A program made the position numbers and the translations under genes. Below the pieces are notes generated by a model. That model was not told where the DNA came from. It saw only the letters and a program-made list of their open reading frames with translations, and made no database searches. 64,000 nt of DNA from Mucilaginibacter_A sp050955045 (GTDB taxonomy: Bacteria; Bacteroidota; Bacteroidia; Sphingobacteriales; Sphingobacteriaceae): positions 62,001-126,000 of the forward strand of contig JBPBQV010000032.1 of the NCBI GenBank assembly GCA_050955045.1, read 5' to 3'. The first letter of the stretch is position 1. Each line of letters starts with the position of its first letter. Below are positions 47,138 through 56,247 of this stretch, one piece after another.

Positions 47138-48474
47138 AAAACAGTGTTGTACAATTCGAAGATAACAACTTTTTTGGTGCTTCGCTGCACTTTGTACCGG
47201 TCATCCAAACGATAACCAGCCAGCCAGATGATTTCGCCGTTGCCATTTACCAGTACCGGAATTACCGGTTTTTGATGTATTGGGACTTTTTGATGGACAA
47301 AAAAGTCGCTCAGTTTTTGCCGGTGCTGCATGCCCAACGGGAAAAAATAATCACCAATTTGCCAGTTTCTGATGGTTAACGGGAAAATTACTTTTGCAGC
47401 ATCAACAGAAGCGGCCATCGGATTATTTTTGATAATTAGCGCATTTTCATCATGCAAAAGTTTCAGTTTAAAATTTTGAAAAAAGACCTCATCTTGATTT
47501 TTACCGATCAGTAATGCTTCTTTTACCAGTGTTTTTTTGGATTGAATAATGATTTCTGTTCGATCTAAAAAAATGTTGTGCGAAGGCGATTCGAAAATTT
47601 TGCCAGAATGTTTATCCAGAGAAAGTATTAAATCAGCAACAACCTGTTCGCTGAAATTGAATTCACGCAGCAAACCAAAAGTTAATAATTGCTGCGGATA
47701 GAATTTTTTCAAATCCGAAATCTTAATCCGTGTCTCCAATTTTAGGTTGATAAAAACAGCATCACGCGTTAACTGCAACTGGTTTTCCAGTAATTGCTCC
47801 AGCTGCCGGAAATGTTCCAGGTTTTGCTCAAATGTTTTTTCCAGTTTTGGGTTGATTTCTTTCAACTTCGGCACTACTTCCAGCCGGATTTTATTGCGTG
47901 CGTATTTTGTAGAAGCGTTGGAACTGTCTTCCACAAAATCCAGTTTTTCATCCACACAAATCCGATCAATACTTTCCCTTGATAAAAACAGCATTGGCCG
48001 CACTAATTTTCCGTTTTTAGGTAAAATTCCATGCATTCCGGCAATTCCCGTTCCGCGTGTTAAATTTAATAAAACGGTTTCTACCGCATCATTTTGGTGA
48101 TGTGCCAAGGCGATAACTTCAAAATCCTGTTCGGCACAAATTTTTTCAAACCAATTGTAGCGTAACTGGCGAGCCGCCATTTGGATAGAAATATGGTTTT
48201 CGGCAGCAAAATCGGATGTGTTAAATTGCGTTAAAAAAAACGGAACCTGCAGCTGATCAGCTAAATTTGCAGTAAAATCCTGATCCCGCCTGGATTCTGC
48301 TCCGCGCAGCTGGAAATTGCAATGCGCAATGGCAAAATCAAAACCGGAACTTTTAAGCAGATGCGCTAGTAAAACAGAATCTTTGCCGCCGCTAACTGTT
48401 GCCAACACTTTTTTTGGTGTGGTAAAAAGAGCATGATGCTCTGCAAATTCCAAAAATTGTTTTACGGGCAGCAT
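47134..48474 (-). CDS. tilS: tRNA(Ile)-lysidine synthetase
   Basis: A 446-residue TilS: PP-loop SGGKDS near residue 29, ALAHHQNDAVETVLLNLTRGTGIAGMHGI, and a C-terminal substrate-binding part (LSDFFVHQKVP). It makes lysidine at position 34 of tRNA-Ile(CAU). A -7 box (TAAATTTG, 48480-48487) lies five bases before the ATG, so the message may be leaderless. The gene holds four perfect repeat elements (47514, 47751, 47983, 48423). Confidence 0.93.
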   Translation of the reverse strand: MLPVKQFLEFAEHHALFTTPKKVLATVSGGKDSVLLAHLLKSSGFDFAIAHCNFQLRGAESRRDQDFTANLADQLQVPFFLTQFNTSDFAAENHISIQMAARQLRYNWFEKICAEQDFEVIALAHHQNDAVETVLLNLTRGTGIAGMHGILPKNGKLVRPMLFLSRESIDRICVDEKLDFVEDSSNASTKYARNKIRLEVVPKLKEINPKLEKTFEQNLEHFRQLEQLLENQLQLTRDAVFINLKLETRIKISDLKKFYPQQLLTFGLLREFNFSEQVVADLILSLDKHSGKIFESPSHNIFLDRTEIIIQSKKTLVKEALLIGKNQDEVFFQNFKLKLLHDENALIIKNNPMAASVDAAKVIFPLTIRNWQIGDYFFPLGMQHRQKLSDFFVHQKVPIHQKPVIPVLVNGNGEIIWLAGYRLDDRYKVQRSTKKVVIFELYNTVL

Positions 48475-48479
48475 CAGGC

Positions 48480-48487
48480 CAAATTTA
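48480..48487 (-). promoter_or_regulatory. -7 box of tilS
   Basis: TAAATTTG on the minus strand, with five bases to the ATG. Confidence 0.55.
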
Positions 48488-48513
48488 AATGATTTAATTA
48501 CCCGTCAAAAATT

Positions 48514-48521
48514 TAATTTTG
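48514..48521 (+). promoter_or_regulatory. -7 box of the OstA-like gene
   Basis: TAATTTTG with four bases to the GTG start, back to back with the tilS box in a 51-base gap. Confidence 0.5.
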
Positions 48522-48525
48522 TACC

Positions 48526-50631
48526 GTGCAAAAACTATTCATAACGTTCTGTTTACTACTATTAGCCATTTGTACGTTTGCCCAAAAAAAACCAACTGTT
48601 GTTAAACTGGTTTCTTCTGCCAGAACACTGGGCGCCAAAAGCAATGGTGTAGATTTTTTCAAGGTTTACAGCGGCACTTTTCAGCATGAAAATGCTACTT
48701 TACAATCTGACAGTGCTTACTTTTACCCACAAAGAAATGCTTTTGATGCTTTTGGCCATGTGATTATCCATCAAGCTGATACACTAAATGTGTACTCTGA
48801 TTTGTTAAATTACAACGGAAACACGCACATTGCCATCCTCACCAACAATGTGCGTTTGGTTGATAAAGATGCCGCTTTAAGCACCAACCATTTAAATTAC
48901 AACACCTTAACACGTTACGGAACTTATACCGATGGTGGTAAACTCACTCAAAATGAAAACACGTTAACCAGCCAAAATGGCTATTATTTTGCTATTTCGC
49001 GCGATGCTTACTTTCGGTACAATGTGGTTTTAACAGGAAAAGATGCGCTTGTAAAATCAGACACGATGCGGTATAACTCCAATTCAAAAATTGCTTATTT
49101 CTATGGGCCAACCAATATCTATCAAAAAACAGATACCGTTTACACCGAAAATGGTACTTACAACACTATTACGCGTCAGGCTTTAGGAACTAAAAATAAC
49201 CGCTATCAGCAGGGATCAAAAACGCTGGTTGGCGATACTTTATTTTTTGATGATATCAAAGGTTTCGGGCGTGCCAACAGTCGTATTGTTTTTAATGATA
49301 CGGAACAAAGAACAACGTTGCGCGGCGATTTGGCCAATTATTACAAAAACCCAGAGCGAACCGTTGTTACCAAAAATGCTTACGTAATATTGGTAACCGA
49401 GCAGCGCGATTCTGTTAACCGTGATTCGGTAAAAAACCCGCACAAATATGTGCGCACGCCAACACCCGCTCCAGTGGTATCTGCCCAAAAAAGTACGGTA
49501 AAAACAGCATCGCCATCAAAACCAGCAGCCAAGCTTGCTGCGGAAAAACCGTATGTGCCTTTAAAAAAAGATACTGTTATCATCAAAAGAGATTCTATTT
49601 ACTTAACAGCTGATACTTTAGACACCTATATTTTAACCTTTAAAGCGTTAAAAATACGACGGGAACAGATGCGGCTGGCTGGATTGCGCGATACTTCTAT
49701 CAAAACAAAACCACAGCTCAAATCAAAAGTTAAAGGTAAAAATGAACTGGAAGGCTACCAGATTGATTTACGCCGTTTGCCAGCTGACACGAATTATAGA
49801 AAACGTGAATTTTTCGGAAAAATGATCTTACCTAAAGCTGTAAAGAAACAAGTTGTTGATACAATTGCGCTTAGAAAAGCACGGCAGGATTCTACCCAAA
49901 AAGCAATGGAAAAAGATCCGGTTTATGCTACCCGAAAAGTTCTTTTGAGTGACACGTCGCGCGTTCGGATGATCAATGCCTGGCCTCATGCCAAAATTTT
50001 TAAATCTGATTTGCAGGCTGTGGCTGATTCGATCACATTTAGCAATAGTGATTCGCTGGTACGATTTTACAGAAAACCAATTATCTGGACGGAAGGTTCA
50101 CAGCTTACTGCAGATACAGTTTTTCTTCAGCTTAAAAACAAAAAGCTGGATAATATGGATTTGATCCGGTCTTCTTTCATTGTTAATACGCAGGCCGATT
50201 CTACTTATTTCAACCAGATTTCCGGTAAAAAAATTCGTGGTATTTTTAACAACAACAGGCTAAGTACGCTTTTTGTAGATGGCAACGCGGAGAGTATGTA
50301 CTATATTTATCAAAACAATAATGCTGCTAACTTAGATCATTCTTTAAGCAGCCGTATTCGTGTCCAGTTAAAGGAAAACAAGCCCAGTCTGATTGTTTTT
50401 TTAAGTAAAGTGGAAGCGCAGGTTTATCCGGTTGCAACTTTAAAAGATGACCAGAAAATTTTAAAAGGATTTATCTGGAAACCTAAAGACCGGCCTGTTT
50501 CTAAAGAATCTATTATCCCGGGATTAAACAAAAAATCGAAAAAAGCAGTGCTTCCGCCAAAACCAAAAACCCCTCCGGCAATACCAAAAGTAAAACCGGA
50601 TTTGGCCAAACGTATTGTAATTACGCCTTAA
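48526..50631 (+). CDS. OstA-like protein (LptA/LptD N-terminal type)
   Basis: A 701-residue exported protein with a signal peptide and repeated beta-taco strands of the LptA/OstA type (DSAYFYPQRNAFDAFGHVIIHQADTLN, HAILTNNVRL-like, TLTSQNGYYF, VKSDTMRYNSNSKIAYFYGPTNI). A low-complexity Lys/Pro-rich linker follows (~residues 300-340), then a second OstA-like region and a Lys/Pro tail. It probably helps carry lipopolysaccharide to the outer membrane. A repeat element (49499) encodes VKTAS in the linker. Confidence 0.85.
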   Translation: MQKLFITFCLLLLAICTFAQKKPTVVKLVSSARTLGAKSNGVDFFKVYSGTFQHENATLQSDSAYFYPQRNAFDAFGHVIIHQADTLNVYSDLLNYNGNTHIAILTNNVRLVDKDAALSTNHLNYNTLTRYGTYTDGGKLTQNENTLTSQNGYYFAISRDAYFRYNVVLTGKDALVKSDTMRYNSNSKIAYFYGPTNIYQKTDTVYTENGTYNTITRQALGTKNNRYQQGSKTLVGDTLFFDDIKGFGRANSRIVFNDTEQRTTLRGDLANYYKNPERTVVTKNAYVILVTEQRDSVNRDSVKNPHKYVRTPTPAPVVSAQKSTVKTASPSKPAAKLAAEKPYVPLKKDTVIIKRDSIYLTADTLDTYILTFKALKIRREQMRLAGLRDTSIKTKPQLKSKVKGKNELEGYQIDLRRLPADTNYRKREFFGKMILPKAVKKQVVDTIALRKARQDSTQKAMEKDPVYATRKVLLSDTSRVRMINAWPHAKIFKSDLQAVADSITFSNSDSLVRFYRKPIIWTEGSQLTADTVFLQLKNKKLDNMDLIRSSFIVNTQADSTYFNQISGKKIRGIFNNNRLSTLFVDGNAESMYYIYQNNNAANLDHSLSSRIRVQLKENKPSLIVFLSKVEAQVYPVATLKDDQKILKGFIWKPKDRPVSKESIIPGLNKKSKKAVLPPKPKTPPAIPKVKPDLAKRIVITP

Positions 50632-50685
50632 GTTTTGTTTGGGCATCATTTTTATGCGGTAAAAGAAGCATCTCATTATTTTAAC

Positions 50686-51966
50686 ATGGATTTATCGGCT
50701 GTCAGAGCATTAAATTACCCAAATTTCAGGTTATACTTTTCCGGTCAGGCCATTTCTTTAGTTGGCACCTGGATGCAACGCATGGCCGTAAGCTGGCTGG
50801 TTTTCAACCTTACGCACTCGGCACTGATGCTGGGTTTGGTTGTATTTGCCGGACAAATTCCGATCATGCTATTGTCGCCTTACGGTGGTGCTTTAACCGA
50901 TAGGCATAGCCGTTATAAAACTTTGTTGTACACACAGATAGCTTCCATGATTCAGGCAGGTTTGCTTACCGCTGTTGTACTTTCCGGACATTATAATATT
51001 ACCATTATCCTAATTTTGAGTATAATTTTAGGAATTATTAATGCTTTTGATACACCTGCCCGGCAATCGTTGATTATCAATTTGGTAGAAGATAAAAAAG
51101 ATTTGCCAAATGCGATTGCACTTAATTCTTCGATGGTTACATTGGCGCGTTTATTAGGGCCGGTTGCAGCAGGTTTTATTTTGAGTGGTTATGGAGAAGG
51201 CATCTGTTTTTTGGTTAATTTTCTCAGTTTTGTAGCTGTAATTGCTTCGCTTTTGCTGATGAAAATTAAACCGGAAATCAGGCAGCCAAACAAGCAGGAT
51301 ATTTGGCAGGGATTGCATGAAGGATACAGTTATTTGCAGCAACACGCTGGTATTCGATCTGTTATTTTACTGATGGCTTGTACCAGTTTCTTTGTGATGC
51401 CCTACTCTACTTTATTGCCTGTTTTTGCTACGAATATTTTCCATGGAAACGTTACTACTTTTAGCTGGCTAAATGCCATATCCGGCTTGGGCGCGTTGTT
51501 TGGTGCCATTTACATGACAACTTTAAAACCTGGCAAAAGCCTGTTAAAAATAATTGCTTATTGCAGTGCGCAGTTTGCTATCAGCCTGATTTTATTTGCC
51601 TTGACAGGATTTTTCCCGTTGGCTTTATGTTTTATTATGGCCGCCGAGTTTGGCATGTTATCGCAAATTGCAGCATCAAACACCTATATTCAAACACATG
51701 TAGACGAAAACATGCGTGGCCGCGTAATCAGTTATTATGTAATGGCTTTTCAGGGGATGCAGCCCATCGGCAGTTTGCTTATCGGTTTTTTGGCTCATTA
51801 TTTTGGCCCATCATTGATTGTTTGTGCCGAAGGGATTGCCGGGATCATTGCTGTAATCTGTTTTATCCCATACTTGAAAAAAGCCGGTATAGAGATGAGG
51901 AGTGATCTTCGGAAACAAATCACTATGTCCAATACAGAATTGAAGCCTGCGGAAAACGGGTTTTAA
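50686..51966 (+). CDS. MFS transporter (MFS_3/EntS-like exporter)
   Basis: About 426 residues with twelve membrane helices: NFRLYFSGQAISLVGTWMQR (typical start of MFS_3 exporters), TDRHSRYKTLLYTQ (loop 2-3 motif), DTPARQSLIINLVEDKKDLPNAIALNS and DENMRGRVISYYVM. Close to enterobactin or macrolide exporters. The ATG at 50686 fits the family start; an upstream TTG overlaps a repeat element (50660). The 3' end overlaps the convergent SPL gene by 44 bases. Confidence 0.88.
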   Translation: MDLSAVRALNYPNFRLYFSGQAISLVGTWMQRMAVSWLVFNLTHSALMLGLVVFAGQIPIMLLSPYGGALTDRHSRYKTLLYTQIASMIQAGLLTAVVLSGHYNITIILILSIILGIINAFDTPARQSLIINLVEDKKDLPNAIALNSSMVTLARLLGPVAAGFILSGYGEGICFLVNFLSFVAVIASLLLMKIKPEIRQPNKQDIWQGLHEGYSYLQQHAGIRSVILLMACTSFFVMPYSTLLPVFATNIFHGNVTTFSWLNAISGLGALFGAIYMTTLKPGKSLLKIIAYCSAQFAISLILFALTGFFPLALCFIMAAEFGMLSQIAASNTYIQTHVDENMRGRVISYYVMAFQGMQPIGSLLIGFLAHYFGPSLIVCAEGIAGIIAVICFIPYLKKAGIEMRSDLRKQITMSNTELKPAENGF

Positions 51967-53023
51967 TCTGAAGCTCAAAAAACGATTTTAACCGCTTCAT
52001 TACATCTTTCGTATAAACGAATTTTGTACCGCCAAATTTGTTGGTTTTGGTAGCACGGGAAGCTTCGTCCATCTCCAAACTGGTATTCGGGTACCATTCC
52101 ATCAAAACATCTTTAGAACCAGGCGTAAACCGGTGACTGATCAACTCAAATGTTAAATCACAGTTAAAATCCAGGTTTGCAGAAAGCTGCTCGAACAAAT
52201 CAGTATAATGCTGTTCCCAATCCGGTATCGGCATAATTGGTGCCAGCACAATCCCGATCGGATAATTGCCTCCACCCTGCTCTTTTGGCTGAGCCAGTTT
52301 GCGCAAAGCTTTGATTCGTGCCGGAACAGAAGCTGTGCCACCTTCCAAACGTTTGGCTACAACTTCTGCATTTAAACTGATACGGAAACGCGTATGGCCA
52401 TTGTGCGGAATATCTAATAGTGGTTTTATCGCATCAAATTTGGTAACGAAGCGTAAGTAACTATTCTCCCGTTCACCAAAAAAACGGATTACTTTTTCCA
52501 GTCCGCCGGTTAAATGTTCTAAACTTAACGGATCGGTATAACAACTCGCTTCAAAAGAAGTAGGCTGATTTAAGCGTTCAAACCTGTGCAGACTATTTAA
52601 AACGGCAGGCAGATTTGCAAAAACCCGAATTGCCGGCGGGCCGGATAAACTGCCGGCCAGATAACAATACTGGCAATGTGCCGGGCAACCTTCTGCCAGA
52701 TGGAATTGCCAGTCAGCAGAAGGTGGAATTGGCCTTAAATTGAATGAACTTGGTGGTGCATTTACAATGGCTAAAGTATTTTTAGCAATTTTATAAGTTT
52801 CGCGTTCTGTAGCACCACGCAAACCAGTAATGCGATTATTTTTAAGAATTTCTACGGATAAACCTAAGTTCGAAATACGCTCATACATCTCCTGTCCGTA
52901 AGGTTCTTTTAAAGCATCCGGCGTAATTACTACCCTTTTGGGCATCCATAATTTGTATGGTTTGTAATCATCTTGTGGTAATAATGCTTCTTTTATGTCC
53001 TCAAAAATTGTTGCTATTTCCAT
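51923..53023 (-). CDS. Spore photoproduct lyase-like radical SAM protein (2)
   Basis: A 366-residue protein closely following SplB: HLAEGCPAHCQYCYL (Cx3Cx2C), RFERLNQPTSFEASCYTDPLSLEHLT with Cys in the H-donor position, LRFVTKFDAIKPLLDIPHNGHTRFR, and FELISHRFTPGSKDVL. SPL repairs 5-thyminyl-5,6-dihydrothymine. Finding it in a Bacteroidota genome suggests a UV or desiccation role. Its end overlaps the MFS gene; a repeat element (52984) lies in the first codons. Confidence 0.88.
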   Translation of the reverse strand: MEIATIFEDIKEALLPQDDYKPYKLWMPKRVVITPDALKEPYGQEMYERISNLGLSVEILKNNRITGLRGATERETYKIAKNTLAIVNAPPSSFNLRPIPPSADWQFHLAEGCPAHCQYCYLAGSLSGPPAIRVFANLPAVLNSLHRFERLNQPTSFEASCYTDPLSLEHLTGGLEKVIRFFGERENSYLRFVTKFDAIKPLLDIPHNGHTRFRISLNAEVVAKRLEGGTASVPARIKALRKLAQPKEQGGGNYPIGIVLAPIMPIPDWEQHYTDLFEQLSANLDFNCDLTFELISHRFTPGSKDVLMEWYPNTSLEMDEASRATKTNKFGGTKFVYTKDVMKRLKSFFELQIKTRFPQASILYWT

Positions 53024-53120
53024 GCTTAAAAATACGCAGAATGCATGGGTTTACAGCGGAGACAAGACAATATGACGGTTGCCAAACACATCAAAATAAA
53101 CTGTGTTTTAACAATTTTTG

Positions 53121-53151
53121 ATGCCGTTTTTTTATAAGATAAAAGAAGCAC
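53121..53151. repeat. Inverted pair of near-match repeat elements
   Basis: A degenerate ATGCCGTTTTTTTA and TAAAAGAAGCAC in opposite orientation, placed at the end of the DUF4126-like gene. Confidence 0.45.
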
Positions 53152-53611
53152 TTTGTAAAGCTACCATATCTTCCAGCCCGCCAATTGTAGGATCATTAAT
53201 AGGTGAAGATGCTACAATTTTTTTACGCAGATAATAACTGCCATAAGTTGCAGCTACGGCAACTGCACCCCCAATTATTGCACCGGCAATTGCACTTCCG
53301 TTTCTAGATTTATAAACGGCTGCACCAGTTATTGCTCCGCTTAAGCCCCGACCAATTAAACCGGCTTTAACAATGCGGGCAGGCGTGTTTGGTGATTTAT
53401 CGCCAGCCATTTCTGCAAGTGTTAATGCCTTTAAACCAACTGCAACATATTTTTTTTGAAGAAATCCTAAAGGAAATCCTGCCAGTAAAGGCGAAGGAGC
53501 TTTAGATAAATAGCTGCTTACTGCAGAAAGAGAAGCCATAGTACGCATACCGGATACAATTGCCAATCCGGTTGTTGGCCAGAAGCGGTTTAAAGGTTTT
53601 GGTGCCTTCAT
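53132..53611 (-). CDS. DUF4126-like membrane protein
   Basis: About 159 residues with several Gly/Ala-rich helices (GLAIVSGMRTMASLSAVS, GLIGRGLSGAITGAAVYK, AIAGAIIGGAVAVAATYGSYYLRKK). The start MKAPKPLNRFWP is chosen over a longer reading overlapping the response regulator gene. Function unknown. Confidence 0.6.
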   Translation of the reverse strand: MKAPKPLNRFWPTTGLAIVSGMRTMASLSAVSSYLSKAPSPLLAGFPLGFLQKKYVAVGLKALTLAEMAGDKSPNTPARIVKAGLIGRGLSGAITGAAVYKSRNGSAIAGAIIGGAVAVAATYGSYYLRKKIVASSPINDPTIGGLEDMVALQSASFIL

Positions 53612-53657
53612 GTTTTCGTATTTATAGATTTTTAAATTAAGTCTGATTAGATTTACT

Positions 53658-54020
53658 TTATGGCGCAACAACTTGATTAACAATAGTTTCAAGCTCTTCC
53701 AAATCAAAAGGTTTTGCTAAAAAGGAGTCTGCACCAGCTTGTTGTGCCAATGTTTTAATATCATTATTTGCAGAAAAATAAACTACAGGAATATTTTTTA
53801 TACTGGCCTGCTGTTTAATTGTTTGTGTGGCAATTATTCCTCCCGAATCTGGTATCCAATTATCCATCAAAATTACATCCGGCATAATACTTTCCACTTT
53901 TTCTACTACATTATTGCAGTTAGAAAAAGTACTTACTTCCCAACCTTGTTCTTCTAAAATATAAGTGCAAATAGCCAGAATATCTTCGTCATCATCAAAA
54001 ATCAAGACTTTTTTAGACAT
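53658..54020 (-). CDS. Single-domain response regulator
   Basis: A 120-residue REC domain: DDDED near residues 9-13, phospho-acceptor Asp in ILMDNWIPDSGG, conserved Ser/Thr (YFSANND) and Lys (LAKPFDLEE). It has no output domain, so it may act by protein contact or in a phosphorelay. No kinase lies next to it; the ATPase-less PAS protein at 1842-4148 is far away. Confidence 0.9.
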   Translation of the reverse strand: MSKKVLIFDDDEDILAICTYILEEQGWEVSTFSNCNNVVEKVESIMPDVILMDNWIPDSGGIIATQTIKQQASIKNIPVVYFSANNDIKTLAQQAGADSFLAKPFDLEELETIVNQVVAP

Positions 54021-54306
54021 TGTATTATGTGTTGTTATTAATCAGCTTCAGCAAAAACCATCTGCCAATATTATTATATTGATAATATGTACTAGTTTCG
54101 ATAATGTACTTTTTATGTTTCTTTAAGTAGAATCAATCTAAAACCAACAAGTATTTTACAATCGTATCAATCTGGATTTTGTTTTGTAAACAATGTTTTT
54201 TTAAATCACAAATTTGTTTTTTTTGATAACCTAAAATTGAAAATGCTTCTTTTACCAGTTAAAAATGAGCTTTTATTTAGCCGTTTTCATTCATCGAACT
54301 ATTATT

Positions 54307-54314
54307 TATCTTTG
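54307..54314 (+). promoter_or_regulatory. -7 box upstream of prfC
   Basis: TATCTTTG matches TAnnTTTG, about 105 bases before prfC and 7 bases before the ATG of an 18-codon frame. Confidence 0.5.
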
Positions 54315-54320
54315 TATTTA

Positions 54321-54377
54321 ATGAAGCATTTGCACAACATCCTGTTTTTCTGCTGCTTCTTTTCAAAAAAACTTTAA
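54321..54377 (+). CDS. Possible 18-residue leader peptide
   Basis: The frame reads MKHLHNILFFCCFFSKKL then TAA, beginning 7 bases after the promoter box and ending 41 bases before prfC. It is too short to judge by codon use, but its placement fits a translated leader. It could equally be chance. Confidence 0.25.
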   Translation: MKHLHNILFFCCFFSKKL

Positions 54378-54418
54378 TACGAAACTGATCTGCCTGACAG
54401 GTGCAGCAGTAATTATAT

Positions 54419-55999
54419 ATGAATTATCCGGAAATTGAAAAACGAAAAACATTTGCCATTATCAGTCACCCCGATGCCGGTAAAACTACTTTAACAGAAA
54501 AATTTCTACTTTTTGGTGGAGCAATAAACACTGCCGGAACAATTAAACGAAACAAAGCCAGCCAAAGTAATACTTCGGATTTTATGGAGATTGAAAAGCA
54601 GCGTGGCATTTCTGTGGCTACTTCTGTAATGGGTTTTGAATATAAAGACAAGCGCATTAATATTTTAGATACGCCCGGCCACAAGGATTTTGCCGAAGAT
54701 ACTTACCGCACGCTTTCGGCTGTTGACAGCGTGATTTTGGTGGTGGACAGCGTAAAAGGCGTGGAAGAGCAAACCGAAAAACTGATGGGCGTTTGCCGGA
54801 TGCGCAACACGCCTGTGATTATTTTTATCAATAAAATGGACCGCGAAGGCAAGGATACTTTTGATTTGCTGGACGAAATCGAAAAAAAACTGAGCCTGAG
54901 TTTGTGCCCGCTTTCCTGGCCGATTGGGCAGGGCTATACTTTTAAAGGTGTTTATAATATTTACGATAAGCAACTTAACTTATTTCAGCCGGATAAATCC
55001 AAAGTAACAGAACCGATTATCAAGGCTGATAACCTGGATGATAAAATGCTGACTGAATTTCTTCAGCCTAAAGAAATAAGCGGACTGAAAGATGATGTAG
55101 AGCTGATTAACGGTGTTTACGGCAAATTAGATAAAGAACTTTACTTGGATGGATTGCTAGCGCCCGTATTTTTTGGCAGTGCGATCAATAATTTTGGTAT
55201 CCGCGAGTTGCTGGATACGTTTATCAATATTGCACCAAGTCCGAAAAGCCGCGAAGCGATAGAACGCGAAGTTTTGGCAACTGAGAAACCGTTTACCGGT
55301 TTCGTATTCAAAATTCATGCTAATCTCGACCCAAACCACCGCGACCGGATTGCTTTTTTAAGGATTTGCTCTGGGAAATTTGAACGAAATAAGTTTTATT
55401 ATCATACACGTTTGGGTAAGAAACTAAAATTTTCTAACCCAATGGATTTTATGGCCAATGAAAAAAGTCTGGTAGAAGAAGCATGGCCCGGCGATGTAGT
55501 TGGTTTGTACGACAGCGGAAACTTCAAAATTGGCGATACGCTGACCGAAGGTGAAACGCTGCAATTTAAAGGTATTCCAAGTTTTTCTCCGGAGATTTTT
55601 AAGGAAGTAGAAAACGCCGATCCGATGAAAACCAAGCAACTGGAAAAAGGCATTCAGCAATTAACGGAAGAAGGTGTGGCGCAGCTTTTTGTGCAGCAGC
55701 CCGGAAACCGCAAGATTGTGGGCACCGTTGGCGAGTTGCAGTTTGAAGTAATTAGTTTCCGTTTGGAGCACGAATATGGCGCAAAATGCCATTTCCGTCC
55801 GCTTACTTTTAAACGTTCCAGCTGGTTAACTTCTACCGATAAAAAGAAAATGGAAGAAATTATGTATCGCAAACAGCATCAGATTGGTATGGACAAAGAT
55901 GGTAATACCGTTTTTCTGGCGGACAATGATTACATGATTAACCTAGCTAAACGTGATTTCCCAGAAATTGAGTTTCATACGACTTCGGAGTTTAAGTAG
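54419..55999 (+). CDS. prfC: Peptide chain release factor 3
   Basis: A 526-residue translational GTPase: G1 SHPDAGKTTLTEK, G2 region IEKQRGISVATSVMGF, G3 DTPGHKDF, G4 NKMD, followed by RF3-specific domains 2 and 3 (FHTTSEFK end). RF3 recycles RF1/RF2 from the ribosome after peptide release. The gene has no repeat element inside; one follows at 56012. Confidence 0.95.
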   Translation: MNYPEIEKRKTFAIISHPDAGKTTLTEKFLLFGGAINTAGTIKRNKASQSNTSDFMEIEKQRGISVATSVMGFEYKDKRINILDTPGHKDFAEDTYRTLSAVDSVILVVDSVKGVEEQTEKLMGVCRMRNTPVIIFINKMDREGKDTFDLLDEIEKKLSLSLCPLSWPIGQGYTFKGVYNIYDKQLNLFQPDKSKVTEPIIKADNLDDKMLTEFLQPKEISGLKDDVELINGVYGKLDKELYLDGLLAPVFFGSAINNFGIRELLDTFINIAPSPKSREAIEREVLATEKPFTGFVFKIHANLDPNHRDRIAFLRICSGKFERNKFYYHTRLGKKLKFSNPMDFMANEKSLVEEAWPGDVVGLYDSGNFKIGDTLTEGETLQFKGIPSFSPEIFKEVENADPMKTKQLEKGIQQLTEEGVAQLFVQQPGNRKIVGTVGELQFEVISFRLEHEYGAKCHFRPLTFKRSSWLTSTDKKKMEEIMYRKQHQIGMDKDGNTVFLADNDYMINLAKRDFPEIEFHTTSEFK

Positions 56000-56247
56000 A
56001 TTTTTAGGTGGTAAAAGAAGTATTGGTTAATTGTGTTTTAAGGTTTGGAAATTACGAGTATCCGAGAATAATTTCTTATGCTGAATTGATTTTAGCATTT
56101 CATCAGAAAAATTTAAATTTAGTTATACCTCTAGTGAGATGTTAAAATAGATTCGGCATAACAAAACGAATCATAATTTTTCGCACAATCGTAATTACAA
56201 ATTTCGACTAATAAATCTTAACCATTTTATGCCGGTAAAAGAAGCAT

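Larger units (their letters stand above)
54021..54418. other. Intergenic region before prfC with promoter and possible leader ORF
   Basis: Holds a repeat element (54243-54254), a -7 box (54307-54314), an 18-codon open frame (54321-54377) and an imperfect stem CTGCCT/AGGTGCAG near 54391-54407. No gene family seen elsewhere in it. Confidence 0.5.
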
